NCBI RefSeq assembly: GCF_022539665.2
Contig: NC_081338.1
Coordinates: forward strand, 7,242,446 to 7,306,445
Length of the DNA: 64,000 nt
Reading direction: 5' to 3'
DNA from: Daphnia carinata
Taxonomy: Eukaryota; Arthropoda; Branchiopoda; Diplostraca; Daphniidae
Positions 62,752 to 64,000 of the stretch are shown piece after piece (the stretch's first letter is position 1; every line of letters begins with the position of its first letter). Made by a program: the position numbers and the translations under genes. Below the pieces are notes generated by a model. The model saw nothing but the letters and a program-made list of their open reading frames with translations, did not search any database and was not told the origin of the DNA.

Positions 62752-63678
62752 GATTCCAAATTCGATTGCGTCGAACGAGTAGCAATAAGACCACGTCTTG
62801 CCTCCTCGACAGGAATCAATCGATAGCACCACTGAGATTAGATTATAGATGAATAATCCTGGTTGTGACGGATAAAGAATAGATCTTATCACACGAGACG
62901 ATCAAAACGTTTAGCACGCCTGCCATCTAGACGCCAAAAACGTGTCAATGTTTGAAAAATATTTTTCCATTTTAACGTAAATGCCTATTCGTACTACATA
63001 CACGCTCACATTGCGTTTGATGAGGCAAACACACGTTGCAGGCTATTGTTAACAAAAGCTTAATACTCAGCTGCATACTGCTCAAAAGAGTGAAATGAAC
63101 TAACGTACCTCTTCAGCTAGTGTGTCCAGCAAAACCAGAAGATCAAGTCTGGAAAAAACTGACGGTGGGAAGACGGTGGTTGAAGTTAAACATCATTATC
63201 AATTCAACGAAAAGCCTTTCAAGGCCACCTGGTACTGGAGAAGACATGATGGATCAGGATTCCATGTGCATCTTTGACAAGTCCTTTTGTGTACAAAATT
63301 GATTTCCAAAACGAGATCCATGGTTGTCACGTAGTACAAAAATCTTCCTTAAAATCGGTCTTGAAGTAGAAAACTAGAGATAGAAAACTAGAAATTACAA
63401 ACGTTAAAAATGTAACACTAACATAGGGAAATACTCGTAACACTGTTATCAGTTACTAAAACGAATGTCAGAGGTGATAATAGCTAGGGTTATGAATTCG
63501 TAGTTCTGTATTCGTGATTGGCTAATTGCTCCATGTTGTTGTTTTAGGCGCCTCAACGCTCACAACGCCATCTGTGACCTGTCCGAAAAACTATATCACT
63601 TATAAATTTAAATGATATCATTTCCAAATTTTTTACCGGGTTCTTACAAATATTATTTTCCGTTTAGGTAAAAATAAA
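62752..63678. other. Divergent intergenic region between ceramidase and prolyl 4-hydroxylase copy 2
   Basis: 927 bp between two start codons facing away from each other. It presumably contains both promoters. A TATA-like TATAAATTTAAAT lies at 63601-63613, about 75 bases before the hydroxylase ATG, and TTTAG just before the ATG could be a splice acceptor for a 5' UTR intron. Both are weak assignments. Confidence 0.45.
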
Positions 63679-64000
63679 ATGACCATTTTTTTCTTTGCCT
63701 GTACCGTCATCATTTTCCTGCAAACAGCTGCTGTTTCTGGCGATATGGTTACAGCCCTAGCAGATATGGAGGGCCTCGTATCAACAGAGTTACAGCTCGT
63801 AAAGCATCTTGAAAATTACATTCAAGAAGAAGAGACTAGACTGACGCGATTGAAAAGGTAAGAACATTTCATATAGTAAATTGGAAATGCACTTCACCAA
63901 ACAATTCATCCTCGCCCTTATTAGTTTTTTGGAAGAGTATGAAAGCATTTACCAGGAAGCCAGCGCGGATCCAACCTCCTACTTGGCTAATCCACTCAAC
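63679..64000 (+). CDS. Prolyl 4-hydroxylase subunit alpha, copy 2 (5' end only, cut by window edge)
   Basis: Exons 63679-63857 and 63925 to beyond 64000. It is a paralogue of the gene at 51506, with the same first intron position and phase. A signal peptide covers residues 1-21 (FFFACTVIIFLQTAAVSG) and is followed by DMVTALADMEGLVSTE, LVKHLENYIQEEE and EEYESIYQEASADP, matching the dimerisation region of copy 1 motif for motif. The signal peptides of the two copies are unrelated in sequence while the mature N-termini are close. The catalytic part lies outside the window. Same ER role inferred. Confidence 0.93.

Noticed and set aside
62752-62892. Upstream in-frame extension of ceramidase that would give a longer N-terminus.
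   Set aside because: The ATG at 62751 directly precedes a good signal peptide; the extension has no recognisable function.
1-64000. CRISPR arrays, prokaryotic operons, integrons or phage genes.
   Set aside because: All recognised genes are spliced animal genes; no regularly spaced direct repeats with unique spacers were seen.

Overview
The window looks like nuclear DNA of an arthropod, most likely a small crustacean of the Daphnia type. Genes are spliced with GT-AG introns that are mostly 55-90 bp. Products are animal-specific (anoctamin, neuron navigator, collagen prolyl 4-hydroxylase alpha, neutral ceramidase). Spacers are AT-rich with many homopolymer runs. The species is an inference; the animal gene content is read directly. 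Exon models below were built by hand from splice sites, codon phase and remembered family motifs, and every complete model closes in frame.

Layout. 1-3560 (+): 3' part of an anoctamin (TMEM16) gene. 3561-11532: a repeat-rich accessory stretch. It holds a long-TIR non-autonomous DNA element (4188-5032), a head-to-head pair of a repeat with tRNA-like heads and a hairpin-rich body (6670-9705), and a decayed pyrroline-5-carboxylate reductase copy (about 9960-10570). 11533-12331 (+): PSMD9, the proteasome assembly chaperone. 12597-13062: tRNA-Glu(UUC) (+) and tRNA-Ala(AGC) (-). 14461-19097 (+): a tandem pair of membrane-anchored short-chain dehydrogenases. 19098-27341: about 8 kb with no gene seen. 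27362-49696 (+): a complete neuron navigator (NAV/sickie) gene of 25 coding exons and 1995 codons, with introns of 8.3 kb and 5.4 kb. 51506-54030 (+): prolyl 4-hydroxylase alpha. 54031-58590: a second repeat-rich stretch with a 23-bp minisatellite, a nested-hairpin element (55588-55920), tRNA-like sequences and a near-identical copy of the 7.9-9.7 kb block. 58591-62751 (-): neutral ceramidase. 63679-64000 (+): start of a second prolyl 4-hydroxylase alpha gene cut by the window edge.

The genes do not form a pathway. The SDR pair and the P4H-alpha pair are local duplications, the latter interrupted by an antiparallel ceramidase. P4H-alpha works in the ER on procollagen-like chains. NAV acts on microtubules and actin in migrating cells and axons. 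Anoctamin is a calcium-regulated channel or scramblase. Neutral ceramidase cleaves ceramide at the cell surface. The least explained material is the tRNA-headed multi-hairpin repeat family (three copies, one pair inverted) and the separate nested-hairpin element.
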